A stretch of DNA of 64,000 nucleotides from Burkholderiaceae bacterium 16 (GCA_000955785.1 JYOD01000067.1:16670-80669); one strand, 5' to 3'; numbered from the stretch's first letter, positions 1-8,838 are shown. The notes: a model not told the origin generated them from the sequence alone. A program made the numbers and translations.

Positions 1-158
1 CCGCCGGTCGTCGACAACAGCGCGCCGATACGGATTGGCTCGCCGCCCGGCTTCGGCTGGGCCAGGGCCGGCTGTACCGCGCATGTGAATGCCATGCCCG
101 CAATGACGGCGGCCATCGCCTTCCCGGGCATCCGTAGATGGATTGCTCTGTAGCTCAT
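1..158 (-). CDS. ABC transporter substrate-binding protein, N-terminal part (cut by window edge)
   Basis: The gene runs off the left edge, so only the first ~52 codons are visible. They encode a basic start, a hydrophobic stretch and an ALA-type signal peptidase site near residue 34. The mature start contains IRIGALLSTTG, typical of periplasmic branched-chain amino-acid/amide binding proteins (Peripla_BP_6 type). The ATG is preceded by a GGAG about 5 bases upstream. The likely role is periplasmic capture of an amino acid or aromatic/organic acid for an ABC importer. It is the last visible gene of the minus-strand run that includes the dehydrogenase and Bug genes, but the partner permease genes lie outside the window, so the substrate cannot be judged. 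Confidence 0.7.
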   Translation of the reverse strand, partial: MSYRAIHLRMPGKAMAAVIAGMAFTCAVQPALAQPKPGGEPIRIGALLSTTG

Positions 159-217
159 GTCTGCTCCGTTTCTATTATTAGTGATTGACCCGAGGGCCTT
201 GAAGGATCGGCCCGGGC

Positions 218-1138
218 TCACGGCCCCGGGCAAGACGGGCGGAAGTCCTGCGCATCGGCATGCCCGCTCATCATCGCCTGCACGTCAGCAAGCGCGGCCA
301 CATCGAGATGACTCATATCCCGGCTCTGCATCATGGCGAGGTACTGGCGCACCAGGGATGAAATCGGCAGCGCGGCGTCGTTCCGGCGAGCGACCGCCAG
401 CGCCAGGTCCAGGTCCTTCACCACAAGCGAGATGGCGCCGTCGGCGCCGTACTCGCGCTGCTTCAGTTTTTCCGCCTTGGTCTTGTAGTGCGGACTGGCC
501 ACGATGCTGTCATTGATCGCGTCGATCATGAGCGCGCGGTCCAGCCCCGCGCGCGCTCCGAAGGCGAGCCCTTCGCCGATCACCGCGGTGCTCATGAACA
601 CCATCAGGTTGATCATGAGCTTGATGACGCGCGCCTCTTCGGCCTCCCCGACATAGGTTTGCCTCGCCGTGAGACAGGCCAGGACCGGGCGCACGGCCTC
701 GAAGGCCTCCTTCGGGCCGGAGACATAGCTGCTCAATTGCGCGCTCGCCGCCAGCGACACCGTCCCAGAGACCGGAGCGCGCAGGTACTGCACGCCACGC
801 TGTGCAAGCGCCTGCGCAACCGTGGCAGAGACATCGGGCGAGACGGTGCTCATATCGACATGGATCCCGGCACCCGCCGCTCCGGCGAGGAGGCCATCCT
901 CGGACATGACAATGTCGCGCAACCCCTCGTCGTTGAATATCGTCGAGAAGACCACGTCCACCGCCGCCATCAGCTCCTTCGGCGAAGCTGCCATGGCTGT
1001 GCCCGCCGCGATGACGGGTTCGCACTGCGAAGCTGTCTTGTCGAAGACCATCACCGGATAGCCGGCTTTCAGCAGGTTCAGGCACATTGGCCGGCCCATG
1101 GCGCCGACGCCAATCCAGCCGATTCGCAAGGGATTCAT
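218..1138 (-). CDS. NAD(P)-dependent beta-hydroxyacid dehydrogenase (3-hydroxyisobutyrate dehydrogenase family)
   Basis: This 306-residue protein has the family layout. There is an N-terminal Rossmann motif GWIGVGAMG (residues 7-15), a substrate-binding DMSTVSP (95-101), the APVSGTVSLA loop (121-130), and the catalytic pair K173 and N177 in KLMINL. The family oxidises 3-hydroxyisobutyrate, tartronate semialdehyde, 2-hydroxy-3-oxo acids or related beta-hydroxy acids. The length is normal and the key lysine is present, so the enzyme should be active. It follows the Bug receptor by ~280 bp on the same strand, and a long interrupted palindrome lies ~30 bp before the start, so it may have its own promoter or operator. 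The actual substrate is not deducible from the sequence. Confidence 0.85.
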   Translation of the reverse strand: MNPLRIGWIGVGAMGRPMCLNLLKAGYPVMVFDKTASQCEPVIAAGTAMAASPKELMAAVDVVFSTIFNDEGLRDIVMSEDGLLAGAAGAGIHVDMSTVSPDVSATVAQALAQRGVQYLRAPVSGTVSLAASAQLSSYVSGPKEAFEAVRPVLACLTARQTYVGEAEEARVIKLMINLMVFMSTAVIGEGLAFGARAGLDRALMIDAINDSIVASPHYKTKAEKLKQREYGADGAISLVVKDLDLALAVARRNDAALPISSLVRQYLAMMQSRDMSHLDVAALADVQAMMSGHADAQDFRPSCPGP

Positions 1139-1168
1139 GTTTTGTCTCGTCCTTTATGTGCTTTTGGT

Positions 1169-1207
1169 CAACGACTATTTCTGCGCTGAGCGCAAACATA
1201 GTCGTTG
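1169..1207. promoter_or_regulatory. Interrupted palindrome upstream of the dehydrogenase gene
   Basis: A perfect 10-bp inverted repeat (CAACGACTAT / ATAGTCGTTG) flanks an inner TGCGC-TGA-GCGCA dyad. It lies 31-69 bp before the dehydrogenase start and downstream of the Bug gene. Read on the minus strand the centre is TTTGCGCTCAGCGCAGAAA, close to a palindrome at 12182-12200 upstream of the citryl-CoA-lyase-like gene. It could be a regulator operator (an IclR gene lies at 7978) or an attenuating RNA hairpin. No T-run follows, so a simple terminator is less likely. Confidence 0.5.
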
Positions 1208-1418
1208 TGCGAAGAAACTTAGTTGAGAACCCGAAGGCAGGCAAGGCGGGGTTTTCACCGGGGGTGGGAGATACCGCGAGCCATGCGGGCACGGGGGCGC
1301 CTTGCAGCCTGAAAGAGGCCGCAAGGCGCGATGCGGGAACAGCCCTCGACGCCCTATTGTCTGTGCAAAGTGAGTGATCGAGGCCGCGACGGCCATGTGC
1401 CGCCTATAGACCGGCCAG

Positions 1419-2495
1419 CTAGTCGACCTTCGCGCCGGAGAGCGCCACGATCTTCCTGGTCTGCTGCGTCTGCTCGTCGATATAGCGCGAGAACTGCTCC
1501 GGGCTGAACTTCATCGGCACCATCCCCTGCGCGGCGAAGTTCTTCTCGACGAAGTCCCGCTCATTGAGGATCTCGACAATGGTGGTGTTCAGCTTGGTCA
1601 CCACCTGCCTGGGCATTTTTGCCGGGGCAAGCACGCCGTAGACGGCGGAGATATTCATCTCCTTGAAGCCGGCCTCCGTAAATGTGGGGACATCCGGCAG
1701 GGCCTGGGTCCGCTTCTCGCCGCTCACCGCCAGCACTTTGATCTTGCGCGCGCCGACGAAGCTCTGGATGGTAGGCAGCGCCGGGAACGTCAGGAGGATC
1801 TGGCCGCCCACGACATCGCTGACCGCCGGCGCGGAGCCCTTGTAGGGCACGTGGACCAGATCGGTGCCGGCCAGCTTGTTGAACAGCGCCCCCATCAGAT
1901 GGGGCTGGCTGCCGTTGCCGAACGAGCCGTAGCTGAGCGTGCCCGGCCGGCTCTTTGCATAGGCCGCCAGTTCTTTGAGACTATTGACCGGCAAGCTGCC
2001 CGACACGGCCATGACGAGGGGCACATAACCAATGGCGGCCACCGGCACGAAATCCCGCGATACGTTGTAGGAAAGCGAGGGCAGTACCACCGGGTTCAGC
2101 ACAAAGGTGGCGTCGTTCGTCAGCAGCAGCGTATAGCCATCGGGTTGCGCCTTGGCCACGGCTTCCGCGCCGATCACGGTGTTGCCGCCGCTCTTGTTTT
2201 CGACCACGACTTGCTGGCCCAGCTTTTCGGACATGCGATGGGCCAGTTGCCTGGCGATGATGTCGGTGGTGCCGCCGGGCGCGTACGGCACCACCAGCCT
2301 GATGGGCTGGGCGGGATAGGACTGCGCCCACGCCGTGCCCGCCCCGGTCAGCCAGGCGAGGGCAAGGCCCGCCAGGCCCATGTGCCTGCAGTGGCGGGAA
2401 AGCCCGCTGGTCTTTGCGTCCGCCCTTGCATCCTTGTTCCCGCGCGCAGGGGAATTTTCGCGGCCAGGTTGCCGCTTGTGGTCTTGCCAAAGCAT
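1419..2495 (-). CDS. Bug-family tripartite tricarboxylate transporter receptor (periplasmic)
   Basis: This is a periplasmic binding protein of the TctC/Bug family, which captures carboxylates and is very abundant in Burkholderiales. The diagnostic start of the mature protein, YPAQPIRLVVPYAPGGTTD, follows a signal peptide ending in TAWAQ. Further family marks are the DGYTLLL and VPYKGSAPA segments. I chose the ATG at 2495 because GGAG sits 5 bases before it; an in-frame ATG at 2510 lacks this. That still leaves ~38 polar residues before the hydrophobic core of the signal, which is unusual. No TctA/TctB membrane genes are nearby, as is common for orphan Bug proteins. Its place behind leuCD suggests it binds the acid catabolised by this cluster. 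Confidence 0.85.
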   Translation of the reverse strand: MLWQDHKRQPGRENSPARGNKDARADAKTSGLSRHCRHMGLAGLALAWLTGAGTAWAQSYPAQPIRLVVPYAPGGTTDIIARQLAHRMSEKLGQQVVVENKSGGNTVIGAEAVAKAQPDGYTLLLTNDATFVLNPVVLPSLSYNVSRDFVPVAAIGYVPLVMAVSGSLPVNSLKELAAYAKSRPGTLSYGSFGNGSQPHLMGALFNKLAGTDLVHVPYKGSAPAVSDVVGGQILLTFPALPTIQSFVGARKIKVLAVSGEKRTQALPDVPTFTEAGFKEMNISAVYGVLAPAKMPRQVVTKLNTTIVEILNERDFVEKNFAAQGMVPMKFSPEQFSRYIDEQTQQTRKIVALSGAKVD

Positions 2496-2547
2496 AGTGT
2501 CTCCATCCATTTCAGTATTGGAATCCAGCTCGCCGGCTGGCTTTCAT

Positions 2548-3186
2548 TCAGGCAAACAACCAGGGCTCCCGCCGTGCCCGCTCTTGTTCATAGCCGCGGA
2601 TTTGTACGGTATGGCGCAGCGCCAGCGCGATATCGTCGAGCCCGTTCAGCAGGCAGTACTTCTTGAACGGATCGAGCGAAAAGCCAATCGCTTCGCCGGA
2701 CGGCGTCGTCACGGTCTGCCCGGCGAGGTCGATTTGCAGGCGGTAGCCGGGCGTCGCCGCGACCTCGGCAAACAGCCGGTCGACAACGGCCGCATCGACG
2801 ACGATCGGCAGCAAACCGTTCTTCATGCAGTTGTTGTAAAAGATGTCGGCGAAACCGGGCGCGATCAGGGCGCGCATGCCGAAGTCTTCGAGTGCCCACG
2901 GCGCGTGTTCACGGGACGAGCCGCAACCGAAGTTCTCGCGCGCCAGCATGACCGAGGCACCCCGATAGCGCGGCTGGTTGAGCACAAAGTCCAGGTTCAG
3001 CGGACGGCTGCTACAGTCCTGTCCCGGCTCGCCGTGATCCAGGTAGCGCCATTCATCGAACAGGTAGGGACCGAATCCGCTGCGCTTGATGGATTTCAGG
3101 AACTGCTTGGGAAGCATGGCGTCGGTATCGACGTTGGCGCGGTCCAGCGGCGCCACCAGTCCGTCCAGCGTGGTAAAGGCTCTCAT
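2548..3186 (-). CDS. leuD: 3-isopropylmalate dehydratase small subunit (LeuD-like)
   Basis: This 212-residue protein is the swivelling small subunit of the aconitase-type hydro-lyases. It has the family motifs NVDTDAMLPKQFLK near the start and GCGSSREHAPWAL in the middle. A clear GGAGGT lies before the ATG at 3186, and the gene starts 14 bp after the leuC stop, so the two are co-transcribed and should form the LeuCD heterodimer. In leucine synthesis the enzyme isomerises 2- to 3-isopropylmalate. Here no leuA or leuB is adjacent, and the neighbours are a CoA-transferase, a CoA-lyase and a Bug receptor. The pair may instead hydrate or isomerise a related acid such as citraconate, citramalate or dimethylmalate. 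That reassignment is inference. Confidence 0.85.
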   Translation of the reverse strand: MRAFTTLDGLVAPLDRANVDTDAMLPKQFLKSIKRSGFGPYLFDEWRYLDHGEPGQDCSSRPLNLDFVLNQPRYRGASVMLARENFGCGSSREHAPWALEDFGMRALIAPGFADIFYNNCMKNGLLPIVVDAAVVDRLFAEVAATPGYRLQIDLAGQTVTTPSGEAIGFSLDPFKKYCLLNGLDDIALALRHTVQIRGYEQERARREPWLFA

Positions 3187-3200
3187 CGTTACCTCCTCTG

Positions 3201-4616
3201 TCAAAGCGCGCGAATGTCGACGAAATGGCCCGCCACCGCCGCCGCGGCCGCCATCTGCGGGCTCACCAGGTGGGTTCGCCCTCCTGGTCCCTGCCGGCCC
3301 TCGAAATTGCGGTTCGAGGTAGACGCGCATCGCTCGCCGGCCGCCAGCCTGTCTTCGTTCATGCCCAGGCACATGGAACAACCAGGCTCCCGCCATTCAA
3401 AGCCGGCCGCGATGAAGACCTGGTCCAGCCCTTCGGCCTCCGCCTGCGACTTCACCAGCCCGGAGCCGGGTACGGCCAGGGCCAGGCGGATGCACGGGGC
3501 GATGTGCCGCCCGCGCAGCACTTCCGCTGCCGCGCGAAGGTCCTCGATGCGGGCGTTGGTGCACGACCCGATGAAGATCTTGTCCAGCGTAATCGACTCC
3601 AGCGGTGTATCCGGCTGCAGTCCCATATAGTCGAGCGCCCGCTCCATGCTCTTGCGCTTGACCGGATCTCGCTCCCACCGGGGATCAGGTACGCGCTCGC
3701 CAATGGCCACTACCATTTCCGGCGAGGTGCCCCAGGTCACATGCGGGCGAATCGATGCCGCATCGATCTCCACGATGGCATCGAAAACAGCGTGCGGGTC
3801 GCTGCGCAAGTTCTGCCAGAACGCGCTGGCGGTCTCCCACGCCTGGCCTTCAGGCGCGAGCGGACGGCCCCGGAGATAGGACAGCGTGGTCTCATCGACC
3901 GCCACCATGCCGGCCCGCGCCCCCGCCTCGATCGCCATATTGCAGACAGTCATCCGCGCTTCCATGCTCAGGCCGCGGATGGTGCTGCCGGCGAACTCGA
4001 TCACATGCCCGGTCGCGCCGGCGGTACCGATCCGGCCGATCAGGCTGAGCGCGATATCCTTGGCGAAAGCACCGCGCGGCAACTCGCCTTCAACCCGGAC
4101 CAGCATCGATTTCGGCTTGGTCATCCACAGGCATTGCGCGCCCAGGACCTGCTCGACCTCCGAGGTCCCGATGCCGAAGGCGAACGCGGCGAATGCACCG
4201 TGCGTGGACGTGTGGGAGTCGCCGCAGGCAATGGTCATCCCGGGCAGCGTGGCGCCGCGCTCCGGCCCGACCACATGCAGGATGCCCTGGCGCGGATCAT
4301 CCATGCCGAAGTTGACGATGCCGTGGTCGGCGCAGTTCTGGTCCAGCGCCTCCACCTGGGCCCGGCTCACCGGATCGGTGATGCCCTGTGCGCGCGCTGT
4401 GGTGGGCACATTGTGGTCGGCCGTGGCGAGCACCGAAGCGGCGCGCCAGAGCTTGCGCCCGTTCAGGCGCAGGCCTTCGAAAGCCTGGGGACTGGTCACC
4501 TCGTTCACCAGGTGCCGGTCGATATAGATCAGCGAGGGCCCATCGGATTCCTCGTGGATGACGTGGCTGGCCCAAAGCTTGTCGAGCAGGCTGGCCGGTT
4601 GGCTGACTTCAAGCAT
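3201..4616 (-). CDS. leuC: 3-isopropylmalate dehydratase large subunit (LeuC-like)
   Basis: This 471-residue protein is the catalytic, [4Fe-4S]-carrying subunit of the LeuCD/homoaconitase family. The three cluster cysteines are visible as C352 in GSCTN and C413/C416 in CSMC. The motifs GDSHTSTHGAF and STSNRNFEGRQG are also present, so the active site looks complete. The length matches bona fide LeuC (about 466-470). It is translationally close to leuD (14-bp gap) and follows the HMG-CoA-lyase-like gene on the same strand. Because of its catabolic neighbours it may act on a C5-C6 hydroxy-diacid rather than isopropylmalate. The sequence alone does not separate LeuC from DmdA- or citramalate-type relatives. 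Confidence 0.87.
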   Translation of the reverse strand: MLEVSQPASLLDKLWASHVIHEESDGPSLIYIDRHLVNEVTSPQAFEGLRLNGRKLWRAASVLATADHNVPTTARAQGITDPVSRAQVEALDQNCADHGIVNFGMDDPRQGILHVVGPERGATLPGMTIACGDSHTSTHGAFAAFAFGIGTSEVEQVLGAQCLWMTKPKSMLVRVEGELPRGAFAKDIALSLIGRIGTAGATGHVIEFAGSTIRGLSMEARMTVCNMAIEAGARAGMVAVDETTLSYLRGRPLAPEGQAWETASAFWQNLRSDPHAVFDAIVEIDAASIRPHVTWGTSPEMVVAIGERVPDPRWERDPVKRKSMERALDYMGLQPDTPLESITLDKIFIGSCTNARIEDLRAAAEVLRGRHIAPCIRLALAVPGSGLVKSQAEAEGLDQVFIAAGFEWREPGCSMCLGMNEDRLAAGERCASTSNRNFEGRQGPGGRTHLVSPQMAAAAAVAGHFVDIRAL

Positions 4617-4696
4617 GATGTTGGTCTCCGTACTACCCCGCGCAGGCGCATGTCGCGCGCGGGCCTTGCCAATGGATTCGAGATTACGCTACCGAC

Positions 4697-5641
4697 CTAT
4701 CGTGTTTCCAGCCAGGCCGGCTTGGGATGGAGGTCGGTGCGCTTGCCCGCCTTGACAACCTGCCCGGAAATGTCGTGCCCGACCAGGGCCGGCAGGCCGA
4801 GCGCCACACCGAGCAACCGGTCCAGGTCGACCCCGGTGTCAACGCCGGACGACTCCAGCATGTGCACCAGGTCTTCGGTGCAGATGTTGCCGGTGGCGCC
4901 CGGCGCGAACGGGCAGCCGCCCAGCCCGCCCAGCGACGCGTCGAAGCTGGTCACCCCCGCCGCCAGTCCCGCCAGCACGTTGCTCAGTCCCATGCCGCGC
5001 GTGTTGTGGAAGTGCAAGGTCAAGGGCACGCCGGGGAACCATGCGCGGAAGGCCGCCACCAGTGCGCCCACCTGGCGAGGATCGGCCATGCCGGTGGTAT
5101 CCGCCAGCGTGATGCTGTGCATGCCCATGCCGAGGTACTGCTCGGCAGCCCATTTCACCCGCTCGGGCGCGATGTCGCCTTCGAACGGGCAGCCGAAGGC
5201 CGTCGCGATGCAGCCGCTGACCCGCAGCGCCGTTCCCTGCGCCAGTTGCATCACACCGCGAAACTGCTCGATCGACTGCGCGCAGGTCATGCGCATATTG
5301 GCCAGGTTATGCGTCTCGCTTGCCGACATGACCAGATTGATCTCGTCCATGCCGCAAGTCAGCGCCCGTTCGCAGCCGCGCGCGTTCGGCACCAGCGCCG
5401 CGTAGGTGACATCCGGATGGCGCCGGATCCCCCTGGCGACCGCTTCGGCATCGCGCAGATTCGGAATGGCCTTGGGCGAGACGAAGGAAGTGATCTCGAT
5501 CTTGGCCAGTCCCGTTGCCGATAGCCGGTCGATCAGATCGATCTTCTGCCCGGTCGGAATAAACTCGGGTTCGATCTGGAAGCCGTCCCGTACCGAAACC
5601 TCGTTGATGAATACCCGCTGCGGGGCGTTTGAAAACCACAT
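4697..5641 (-). CDS. Hydroxymethylglutaryl-CoA lyase family protein
   Basis: This is a 314-residue TIM-barrel lyase of the HMGL-like family. It cleaves a 3-hydroxy-3-methylacyl-CoA into acetyl-CoA plus a keto compound. Visible active-site residues are R18-D19 in SVRDGFQ, the metal-binding H210 and H212 in LHFHNTRG, and the catalytic cysteine C243 in GGLGGCPFAPGATGN. The start is VRDGF rather than the usual GPRDGLQNE, so it may be a subfamily with a different acyl-CoA, for example citramalyl-CoA. It lies between the CoA-transferase and leuC on the same strand, consistent with a pathway that activates an acid to its CoA ester and then splits it. Confidence 0.85.
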   Translation of the reverse strand: MWFSNAPQRVFINEVSVRDGFQIEPEFIPTGQKIDLIDRLSATGLAKIEITSFVSPKAIPNLRDAEAVARGIRRHPDVTYAALVPNARGCERALTCGMDEINLVMSASETHNLANMRMTCAQSIEQFRGVMQLAQGTALRVSGCIATAFGCPFEGDIAPERVKWAAEQYLGMGMHSITLADTTGMADPRQVGALVAAFRAWFPGVPLTLHFHNTRGMGLSNVLAGLAAGVTSFDASLGGLGGCPFAPGATGNICTEDLVHMLESSGVDTGVDLDRLLGVALGLPALVGHDISGQVVKAGKRTDLHPKPAWLETR

Positions 5642-5670
5642 GATTTTCTCCTGTCGTGCCGGCTAGCGGT

Positions 5671-6906
5671 TCAGACCACGCCGGCGTCGCGCAATGCCTG
5701 GAATTCGGCGCCGGAGATGCCGAGCGATGCCAGCACCTCCTCCGTGTGGGCACCCAGCGCGGGACCGAGCCACTGGGTCTTGCCCGGGGTCTCGCTGAGC
5801 TTGGGCACGATCCCCGCCATTTCCACGGGCACGCCGTCCGGCAGGGTGTGGGTCTCGATCATGTCGCGGGCGCGATAGTGCTCATCGGTGCAGATTTCGG
5901 CGGCCGTGTAGATCTTGCCGCAGGGAACGGCCGCGGCGCCCAGCCTGGCGAGCACCGTTTCCAGGTCATGCGAGGATGTCCACGCGGCGATGGCCTCGTC
6001 GAGCATCGCGTTATGCGCGACCCGGCCGTCGTTATGGGCAAGGCGCGGGTCCTCGCCGAGATCGCCGCGGCCGATGGCCGTCATGAAGCGCTTGAAGATG
6101 GCGTCGCCATTGCCGGCAATGATGACGTAGTGGCCGTCCTTGCAGGGATAGGTATTGGAAGGCGAGATGCCCGGCAGGCTGGCGCCCGATCTCTCCCGCA
6201 CATGCTTGAGCATCGAGTATTCGGGAACCAGGCTCTCCATCACGGCGAAGACCGATTCGTAGAGCGCCACGTCGATAAACTGGCCTTCGCCGCCGTTGGC
6301 GCGCAAGTGATGCATGGCCAGGAGCGCGCCGATCACGCCGTAGAGCGAGGCCAGCGTATCGCCGATGCTCACGCCCGAGCGGACCGGCGGCCGGTCCGGA
6401 TAGCCCGAGACGTAGCGCAGCCCGCCCATCGATTCCGCGATGGCGGCAAAGCCCGGCCGGTCCTTGTAGGGACCAGTCTGACCGTACCCGGAAATCCTGA
6501 CCATGATCAGCGCCGGATTCACCTGGCGCAGGTCTTCCCAGCCGAGGCCCCATTTCTCGAGCGTTCCCGGCCGGAAGTTCTCGATCACGATATCGGCACT
6601 GGCGACCAGCTTGCGTACGATGTCCTGGCCTGCGGGCGAGCGCAGGTCCAGCGTCACCGATTTCTTGTTGCGACTCTGGCTGTACCACCACAGGGAGGTA
6701 CCCTCGTACAGCTTGCGCCATTTGCGCAGCGGATCGCCCCCCTCGGGCGGTTCGATCTTCAGCACGTCGGCACCGAACTGGGCCAGCAGGCTGCCCGCAT
6801 AGGGGCCAGCGATCAGTGAACCGAGTTCAATGACCCGGATGCCCCGGAGGGAGGATTTATCGTTGACGTTGTCTTCGTCTTGGTCGTTGTTGTTGGCATG
6901 GGCCAT
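5671..6906 (-). CDS. CaiB/BaiF family CoA-transferase (class III)
   Basis: This 411-residue protein matches class III CoA-transferases, which move CoA between carboxylic acids through an acyl-enzyme anhydride. Family segments are GIRVIELGSLIAGPYAG, FGADVLKIEPPEGGDPLR, and NFRPGTLEKWGLG. The nucleophile is normally an Asp in a VDVSL..D context, but here the aligned residue seems to be E217 in IDVALYESV, which deserves checking. The ATG at 6906 was chosen because homology begins soon after it; the longer reading frame adds 66 unrelated residues. Residues 5-16 are a run of Asn/Asp/Glu that is unlike the rest. It is first in the run with the CoA-lyase and leuCD and probably makes their CoA-ester substrate. 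Confidence 0.85.
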   Translation of the reverse strand: MAHANNNDQDEDNVNDKSSLRGIRVIELGSLIAGPYAGSLLAQFGADVLKIEPPEGGDPLRKWRKLYEGTSLWWYSQSRNKKSVTLDLRSPAGQDIVRKLVASADIVIENFRPGTLEKWGLGWEDLRQVNPALIMVRISGYGQTGPYKDRPGFAAIAESMGGLRYVSGYPDRPPVRSGVSIGDTLASLYGVIGALLAMHHLRANGGEGQFIDVALYESVFAVMESLVPEYSMLKHVRERSGASLPGISPSNTYPCKDGHYVIIAGNGDAIFKRFMTAIGRGDLGEDPRLAHNDGRVAHNAMLDEAIAAWTSSHDLETVLARLGAAAVPCGKIYTAAEICTDEHYRARDMIETHTLPDGVPVEMAGIVPKLSETPGKTQWLGPALGAHTEEVLASLGISGAEFQALRDAGVV

Positions 6907-7039
6907 GGCTGTATCGAACTCCTGTCTGCCACTACTGCCTAGCGGCTTGCGGTACTGAAGGTTGAAAGAAGTCGCGCAGGCCGTAAAGCAACCATTGGCG
7001 AGCGCTCCATCGCCAAACGCGATGGCAAGGCGGGCACGG

Positions 7040-7927
7040 CTACGGCGTCTCGCGAAGGTGGTCGACCAGCAACTTAGCCACCACGGACAAGCCCTGGTAG
7101 GCACGTACCCCGATCACAAGCTGGCGCTCCGCCCACGGTTCGTCCAACTTGATGGTGCAAATGCCAAGCGTGTGCTGGTAGGGCGCGGCGCTGCATTTCG
7201 GCAGGATGCCGAGGCCCAGGCCGGCCTGCACCATCAGGCACAGCGCGTCATAGCCCGGTACGTGAATACGCGGCTTGAGCGCCCTGCCCGCCTCGCTGGC
7301 GGCCTTGATCAACTGCAGGTTGATGTGGCTGCCCGCGTGCAGGCTCACGTGGTCGTAATCCAGCGTCTCGCGTATCGCCACCGATTGCCTGCCGGCAAGC
7401 GCATGCCCTTGCGGCACGATCAGCACCAGTTCGTCGCGCCGGTAGGGAAAGGTCTCCAGTTCCGCCCCTGCCGCCCCGGCGGTAAAGATGCCGATATCGG
7501 CGGCGTTCTCCGCCACGGCCCGCACAATGGCGGAACTGATGCGCTCTTCCAGGTGCACGTCGATCAGCGGATAGGCCGCAAGGAAGGACTTAAGCTGCGC
7601 CGGCAGGAACTGCGTGATGGTGGAAATGTTGGCGAACACCCTGACCCGCCCCCGAAGGCCGCCGGCATAGTCGCGCATGCGAACGGCGATATCGTCGAGA
7701 TCGTGCAGGACGCCACGCGCCAGGTGCATCAGTTCCACCCCCGCTGCCGTCGGATGCACCCCCTTGTTGCTGCGTACGAGCAGCGCCGTTCCCAGGCTGT
7801 GCTCCAACTCACTGACGCGCTTGCTGACAGCCGCCGCAGCAAGGTGCGCGCGCTCGGCGGCAGCCGAAATGGATCCCTCTTCGAGGATGCCGACGAAGAG
7901 CCGCAATGACGTCGGATCGAGCTTCAT
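7040..7927 (-). CDS. LysR-family transcriptional regulator
   Basis: This is a 295-residue LysR-type regulator. The N-terminal winged helix-turn-helix is seen in residues 1-60 (LRLFVGILEEGSISAAAERAHLAAAAVSKRVSELE), followed by GTALLVRSNKGVHPTAAG, and then the periplasmic-binding-like effector domain. It sits 133 bp upstream of the CoA-transferase gene on the same strand and is divergent from the IclR gene at 7978, with only 50 bp between starts. LysR proteins usually regulate neighbouring catabolic genes in response to a pathway intermediate, so the CoA-transferase/lyase/leuCD run is the natural target. It could also be co-transcribed with them. Confidence 0.88.
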   Translation of the reverse strand: MKLDPTSLRLFVGILEEGSISAAAERAHLAAAAVSKRVSELEHSLGTALLVRSNKGVHPTAAGVELMHLARGVLHDLDDIAVRMRDYAGGLRGRVRVFANISTITQFLPAQLKSFLAAYPLIDVHLEERISSAIVRAVAENAADIGIFTAGAAGAELETFPYRRDELVLIVPQGHALAGRQSVAIRETLDYDHVSLHAGSHINLQLIKAASEAGRALKPRIHVPGYDALCLMVQAGLGLGILPKCSAAPYQHTLGICTIKLDEPWAERQLVIGVRAYQGLSVVAKLLVDHLRETP

Positions 7928-7977
7928 GATGATCTTGTCCTCCGGAATGCCGATGGCGGCTGTCTTGTGGCTAAAAT

Positions 7978-8838
7978 ATGCGCATGAAACCTATCGCCAA
8001 ACCTACTGCCGCGGCCGACGAGGACGCGCAGCCCAAACTGGAAGAGGGCCACCGCGACTATGTCGCGGCCCTGGCGCGGGGCCTTGCCGTCATCCAGGCG
8101 TTCACCGGCAGTGAGCCCGAAATGACGCTGAGCGAAGTCGCCCAGGCCACGGGAATGAGCCCCGCCACCGCACGCCGCGCGCTGCTGACGCTGCAATCGC
8201 TCGGTTACATCGGCGCGAATGGGCGGCGATTCCTGCTCTTGCCCAAAGTACTGTCGCTTGGGGCGGCATTCCTCAGCTCCATGAACCTGCGCGACATCGT
8301 GCAGCCCTTCCTGCAAGAGGTGGCAGAGCGCTTTCGCGATTCGGTCTCGCTTGCGATCCTCGATGGCGACAGCGTGGTCTATCTTGCGCACGTGCCAAGC
8401 AGCCGCCGCATCGCGTTTCGCGCCTCGGTTGGCTACCGCCTGCCGGTCCACTGCACGTCGCTCGGGCGGCTGCTGCTTGCGCACGCGCCAAAGCGGCAGC
8501 AGAACGCTGTCCTCGCCAAGGCACCGTTCCAGAAGTACACCCCGATGACATTGAGCGAAGCAGACGATCTGCGGGCGGCGCTGGCCAAGGCGCTGGAGCA
8601 GGGTTATGCGGCACAGGACAGCCAGCTGGAAATCGGCGTGCTGTCGATCGCGGTACCGGTGCGCGACCCGCAGCAGCGCGTGATCGCCGCGATCAATTGC
8701 TCGACCGAAGCCGATCGGACTAGCATGGACGAACTGCTCTCCACCCGCTTGCCCGCGCTGCGCGAAGCCGCCACCTCGATCGAGGCGGCGATACAGCGAG
8801 CGCCCGCCCTGGCGCACTCCATTTCCGCGGCGTCCTGA
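7978..8838 (+). CDS. IclR-family transcriptional regulator (PcaR/PobR-like)
   Basis: This 286-residue protein has an IclR winged-helix domain (MTLSEVAQATGMSPATARRALLTLQSLGYI, about residues 48-77). The C-terminal effector-binding domain contains the conserved CTSLGRLLLA and LEIGVLSIAVPVRDP segments. The closest family flavour is the regulators of the beta-ketoadipate pathway, which fits the convergent intradiol dioxygenase gene 20 bp downstream. The start at 7978 overlaps the LysR promoter region; a second in-frame ATG lies two codons later. It is the best local candidate to bind the palindromes at 12182-12200 and 1169-1207, but that link is inference. Confidence 0.87.
   Translation: MRMKPIAKPTAAADEDAQPKLEEGHRDYVAALARGLAVIQAFTGSEPEMTLSEVAQATGMSPATARRALLTLQSLGYIGANGRRFLLLPKVLSLGAAFLSSMNLRDIVQPFLQEVAERFRDSVSLAILDGDSVVYLAHVPSSRRIAFRASVGYRLPVHCTSLGRLLLAHAPKRQQNAVLAKAPFQKYTPMTLSEADDLRAALAKALEQGYAAQDSQLEIGVLSIAVPVRDPQQRVIAAINCSTEADRTSMDELLSTRLPALREAATSIEAAIQRAPALAHSISAAS

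Noticed and set aside
3225..5405. Long plus-strand frame (726 codons) across leuC and the lyase
   Set aside because: It spans two well-supported minus-strand genes and their spacer; typical GC-rich shadow frame.
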